A stretch of 64,000 bases of DNA from contig NZ_PYGJ01000002.1 of assembly GCF_003014475.1 (NCBI RefSeq), positions 124,001-188,000 of the forward strand, given 5' to 3'. Both the position numbers and the translations under genes were made by a program. Every line of letters begins with the position of its first letter. Within the stretch, counting starts at the first letter, position 1. Under the pieces are notes generated by a model. It had not been told where the DNA came from, did not search any database, and saw only the letters and a program-made list of their open reading frames with translations. Of the stretch, positions 60,614 through 64,000 are shown piece after piece. The stretch is from Shimia abyssi. GTDB lineage: Bacteria > Pseudomonadota > Alphaproteobacteria > Rhodobacterales > Rhodobacteraceae.

Positions 60614-62506
60614 TCATCCCTGAGCTGCTTCCTTCATAAATCTCTCCACCCGATCTTTTCCAGCCTGATACTCGCCCAGACCAGGCTCGTCGCCAGACGT
60701 TACTTCCCGCTGTTCGCTGGCCAAGGCATCGATCTCTTCGCGCCGCTTGGTTCCATCCACAGAGCCATTACCCGAAGCCGCTGTTGGCATCTCAAGCGCC
60801 CCGATTTTTGCTTCCAACGCCTTGATCTGCCCTTGCAGGCCACGCATTTGGCCCCCAGCTGATGGATATGGCAGATCGCCAGTTTGCTGGTCGAAGATCT
60901 GCTTTAAGAACCGATCGTCATAGTATTTGATCCGCTTTGCACGAATGGGCATTTGCGCGTCGACCACCAGAACGATGTCATCAAGATCCATGCGCCGCGC
61001 CTCATCCTCGGGTAGCAGCGCGGTTTCTTCGGTCCGTTCAGACATGCTCCGCCCAGCAAATGGGTTGCGGCCGATCGACCGTGAACGGGTCACAACGCGC
61101 TTGGTTGTTTTGCCGACGGCTTTGCTGAGCTCTTCGATGGTCTTTTCATCTGAGGGGGTCAGGTAGAGCTTAATGCCTGCGTTGCCCTGCAAGGCACGTC
61201 GGGCGTTCTCGCCATAGATCTCGTCCAACGCCGGGATCGTCTGCGTTACCATCGCAAGGTTGGCCCGATAGGATCGCAGGGTTTCGATGCTATCTAAGAC
61301 AATCGGCATTTTCCCCAGGCGGTTGAACTCATCGAGCATGATCATCACTGGCCAGGGTTCGTCTTTGCCGGGTTCATGGTCCTGCAGCGATGCCAGCAAG
61401 TCCGAGAAAAACAGGCGGATCAGTGGCGCGAGCGGTTTCACCATCAACGGTTCGACCACCAGATAGACAGAAAAAGGCGTCTTGCGGATATCGCGAAAGT
61501 CGAAGTCTGACGTTGCGGTTGCCCGATCGATGGCGGGGTTCGACCACTGCTTGAGCCCAGATGTCATCAAGAGTGACAGATAAGAGGTCAGCGTATCGTT
61601 GTTGGTCGAGGCCATGCGCATGAAGATCAGCTTGGCGGCTGGATTGACCACCTCGTCGGCGCGGCGGCGATATTCCTTCTGCTTGTCGCCACCTGATGCG
61701 GTGATACGGTAGATCTCGCCCAATGTCGGCCGTTTGCGCTCGAAGGCCAAAAGTCCTGCCGCCACGAACAGATCGATACCACCATCAAGAAGCCCCTGCA
61801 CCCGATCGTTATCAGCTTGCAGGAACAGTGAGGCCAGGAGTTGCAGCTCCATCTGCTGGCGATCGACGTTGTCCAGCGCCGATATGCGCAGCAATGGATT
61901 GTATCGGTGCGATCGGCCGTCCTTCCAATCAGTGGGCGCGAACCGGAACACCTTGCCGCCCTGCGCGGCCCTGTGGCGCGCCGTCGCCTCGAAGTTCTCG
62001 CCCTTCACGTCCAGCACCACAGCACTGCCCTGATAGGTCAGAAGGTTTGGGATGACGAAGCCCGTCGTCTTACCGCGTCCGGTCGGGGCCACGATCAGGG
62101 CATGGGGGAAGACCTTGGACATCACAAAGGGTTTTCGGCTCTTGGGTGTGCCCATTTTCCCGAGGACAAAGCCATGGCCGGGCTTGCCGAAAAAGCCGTT
62201 CCGCTTCATCTCTGACATGTACTGCCAGTGGGTTTCACCGAATTTGGTCAGCGCGTCGTTCATCAACACAGCACTTAGCAAAACACCGGCGCAGGTGCAT
62301 ATCCCGACGATCAAGTGAACGATCTGCATATCGGCCGGATGGGTCGCACGAAGCCCTCCATAGCCGCGCGCCAGCATCAGAAAATCGATATCCGCGCCGA
62401 CCCCGAACCAGCGGAACGTCAGAAAGGCCGACGCCAGAACATAGCCCAAAGCCGCGCCCAGAGAAGCAAAGCTCATGACGCCGAATGCGATCCGAGCCTT
62501 ACCCAT
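60614..62506 (-). CDS. virD4: VirD4/TraG coupling protein
   Basis: This 630-residue inner-membrane ATPase brings the relaxase-DNA complex to the T4SS. N-terminal helices (FASLGAALGYVLASAFLTF; IVHLIVGICTCAGVLLSAVL) anchor it. The core has Walker A LIVAPTGRGKTTGFVIPNLL and Walker B WPVMIMLDEFNRLGKMPIVL, then ANLAMVTQTIPALDEIYGEN. The C-terminus is extended (EAKIGALEMPTAASGNGSVD). Its start overlaps the relaxase stop by 8 bp, making a relaxase-coupling protein unit on the minus strand. Confidence 0.95.
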   Translation of the reverse strand: MGKARIAFGVMSFASLGAALGYVLASAFLTFRWFGVGADIDFLMLARGYGGLRATHPADMQIVHLIVGICTCAGVLLSAVLMNDALTKFGETHWQYMSEMKRNGFFGKPGHGFVLGKMGTPKSRKPFVMSKVFPHALIVAPTGRGKTTGFVIPNLLTYQGSAVVLDVKGENFEATARHRAAQGGKVFRFAPTDWKDGRSHRYNPLLRISALDNVDRQQMELQLLASLFLQADNDRVQGLLDGGIDLFVAAGLLAFERKRPTLGEIYRITASGGDKQKEYRRRADEVVNPAAKLIFMRMASTNNDTLTSYLSLLMTSGLKQWSNPAIDRATATSDFDFRDIRKTPFSVYLVVEPLMVKPLAPLIRLFFSDLLASLQDHEPGKDEPWPVMIMLDEFNRLGKMPIVLDSIETLRSYRANLAMVTQTIPALDEIYGENARRALQGNAGIKLYLTPSDEKTIEELSKAVGKTTKRVVTRSRSIGRNPFAGRSMSERTEETALLPEDEARRMDLDDIVLVVDAQMPIRAKRIKYYDDRFLKQIFDQQTGDLPYPSAGGQMRGLQGQIKALEAKIGALEMPTAASGNGSVDGTKRREEIDALASEQREVTSGDEPGLGEYQAGKDRVERFMKEAAQG

Positions 62507-64000
62507 GTGTCACGCCCTTTTCGCCATCGGCATCGACGTGCCGCTCGCGCTGAACATCAATTTCTTCATTGGCGATCTCATCAAGGACATGCTCCATCGC
62601 CACACTGTTTGCCAGTGCGGCGTCGCTCTGCAGATAGGCCTTGGCCGCATACAGCCGGTCGAGACGATCGCTCATATGTTCATCAAGCGTGGTCTCATCG
62701 CCGATCGCCAAGTCCGGGGTGCTTTCTTCACCGACCAGTTCCTCCAGCTCGGCACGCAAGGTCTCGCGTTCCAGATCACTGTGGAAAGGATCTGCGGTTG
62801 GGTCGTCCCTCATACGGCTCAGGATGTCAGCGGTGGTCGGCGGCAACCTGTCGACTATGGCATCCCGCCGGTCGGCCTCCACCGCCCCACTGTCTTTGAG
62901 AATCTCAGCATCGGCCAACAAACGGCCCAGATCACTGTGCACCTGGTCGAGGCGGTCGATCGCTTTTTCGAGCTCATCGGCGCGTGACAGGTCAAAGCCC
63001 TCCTTATCGGCAATCGCCTTCAAATCTTGCCCCAGCCATTGCCGTTCCAACGCGGCATTGCCTGCGCCGATTTCAACGCGACGCGTCACCTCCCGTGCAT
63101 CTATGCCGGTGCCTTTCAAAGCCTGTTCAAGACGTTCGGCAAGAGCTGGATCTTGCAAGGCTCCTTGGGCCTCAGCCTGAATGTTGGCAGCCGAATAAAT
63201 CCCGCTTTTGGACGCGTCTTCGAGCAAGGTGTGGGACTGCGTTCCCATTGGGCTGAGATGCGACAGTGAACGATAGATGTCGTTCAGCTCGTGTTCGAGC
63301 GCAGCACGCCGATCCACTGGGGCCTCTGCAACAATGCGCTCGGCTTGGTTGATCTTGTCGTGAAAGGCATCCACGACCTCATCAAACGAATGCTGTTCTT
63401 CGGCCATGCCATATACCTTTCCATCTGCTTCAATCGGTTTGCCCTGCGCCAAAAGCGTTGCGGCCTTGTCCAAGGCTGCTGCAATGTCGTGCTGGTTTTC
63501 GCGCGAGGCCTCGGCAGCCAGGCCTCGATAAAGCCGCGCGTTCTGCGCCACCTCACGCAAGGTATGGTCGAGCTCTGGACCAACGCGCTCGCGCTCGGTC
63601 AGCTTTTGGCCCGTGGCTTCCGCGCGACGCTGGTCAACATCGCTCGGCCTCTTCGTCGTGATCCCACGCTCGAGCTTTCGCGTCGCCTCAAGGCGCAGCC
63701 CATAGCGGTCCGACACCTCAACCATCGCCTCGCGAAAACTGTCGTAGTTGAAGTGGTGCCCTTCCTTCAGAAAGAAGAACTCCCCATCCTTACTGCGCCG
63801 GTTCAGAACGATATGAGCGTGCGGGTGGACCCGGTCTTCATGAACGGCAGCGACATAGTCGAAGTGGCTGCCTTCACCCTGAAAAAAACGCTCGCAAATC
63901 TCGCGCGTGATCTCGGCGACATCCTCGCCGCGCGTGCCAATTGGGAAGGCCATCAAGAGGTGCGAGGTATGTCCCAGCTTGGGATGGAACCCCTCATTCC
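62499..64000 (-). CDS. Relaxase/mobilisation protein, 5' end beyond the window
   Basis: The frame is open to the window edge, giving at least 500 codons; the ATG at 63953-63955 and the TTG just before it are internal. The visible N-terminal part, HPKLGHTSHLLMAFPIGTRG, continues to AAVHEDRVHPHAHIVLNRRS, which holds the relaxase metal-binding H-P-H-A-H with a following Asn (HxHxxxN). Upstream catalytic Tyr residues are outside the window. A long acidic helical C-terminal part (about 350 residues) has no recognised domain. It would nick the element's origin of transfer, which is not visible here. Confidence 0.88.
   Translation of the reverse strand, partial: NEGFHPKLGHTSHLLMAFPIGTRGEDVAEITREICERFFQGEGSHFDYVAAVHEDRVHPHAHIVLNRRSKDGEFFFLKEGHHFNYDSFREAMVEVSDRYGLRLEATRKLERGITTKRPSDVDQRRAEATGQKLTERERVGPELDHTLREVAQNARLYRGLAAEASRENQHDIAAALDKAATLLAQGKPIEADGKVYGMAEEQHSFDEVVDAFHDKINQAERIVAEAPVDRRAALEHELNDIYRSLSHLSPMGTQSHTLLEDASKSGIYSAANIQAEAQGALQDPALAERLEQALKGTGIDAREVTRRVEIGAGNAALERQWLGQDLKAIADKEGFDLSRADELEKAIDRLDQVHSDLGRLLADAEILKDSGAVEADRRDAIVDRLPPTTADILSRMRDDPTADPFHSDLERETLRAELEELVGEESTPDLAIGDETTLDEHMSDRLDRLYAAKAYLQSDAALANSVAMEHVLDEIANEEIDVQRERHVDADGEKGVTHG

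Noticed and set aside
31925-64000. Second attachment site (direct repeat of the tRNA-Cys 3' end)
   Set aside because: Reading through the window I saw no second copy of the T-arm/acceptor sequence, so the element's far end is assumed to lie outside; an exact search should confirm this.

Overview
The window looks like a chromosome of a Rhodobacterales (Roseobacter-group) alphaproteobacterium. The evidence is the gene families (a DUF6280-type protein, a PopZ-like protein beside tolC and pcm, a TIGR04283-type glycosyltransferase), the GC-rich coding style and intergenic repeats of a kind I associate with roseobacters. This is recognition by eye; no database search was possible.

Core chromosome, 1 to about 31.9 kb. 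It opens with the 5' part of hisS (minus strand) and slyX. A six-gene plus-strand run follows (27-aa membrane peptide, XpaC-like, TelA, DUF2927 lipoprotein, SPFH-GYF protein, zinc-ribbon membrane protein) that resembles an envelope-stress or toxic-anion module. Next come a nitroreductase and a double SnoaL-like protein, a DUF2235 hydrolase, an orphan molybdenum hydroxylase large subunit, and an ornithine decarboxylase-like enzyme divergent from an Lrp/AsnC regulator. A LysR gene is divergent from a phytanoyl-CoA-type dioxygenase plus an HD-domain oxygenase, a PhnY/PhnZ-like pair. valS carries two local oddities, a 33-bp insertion made of 11-bp repeats and an AT-rich patch. Then follow a crotonase, two PLP aminotransferases, an MsbA-like ABC exporter, a glycosyltransferase, ygfZ, efp, a DUF6280-type gene, and the block pcm-tolC-popZ-like.

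Integrative and conjugative element (ICE), about 31.9 kb to beyond the right edge. A tRNA-Cys(GCA) is followed by a tyrosine integrase pointing toward it, a small putative accessory gene, two divergent Arc-type repressors with palindromes between them, a secreted protein and an XRE regulator. About 8.6 kb of catabolic cargo follows (35.5 to 44.1 kb). It consists of an eight-gene minus-strand operon (Ehu-like amino-acid/ectoine-type ABC importer, aspartate dehydrogenase-like, threonine dehydratase-like, GntR, GATase1) and a divergent pair (creatinase-like M24 protein, phytanoyl-CoA dioxygenase). The divergent promoter region holds two identical 14-bp sites centred on GGTATACC, likely the GntR operators. 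A frameshifted relic of a small exported protein then precedes a VirB-type T4SS operon (VirB1, 2, 3, 4, a VirB7-like lipoprotein, a second transglycosylase, VirB5, 8, 9, 10, 11, a DUF4177-like protein, VirB6).

Between the T4SS operon and the VirD4/relaxase genes lies a defence-like segment: a DUF5623-like protein, a HEPN-like protein with an R-x4-H motif, and a three-gene ABC-three-component system (Mrr-like nuclease, middle component, DUF3732-type Rad50-like ATPase). VirD4 and a relaxase run on the minus strand to the window edge. The second attachment site was not seen, so the element probably extends past 64 kb.
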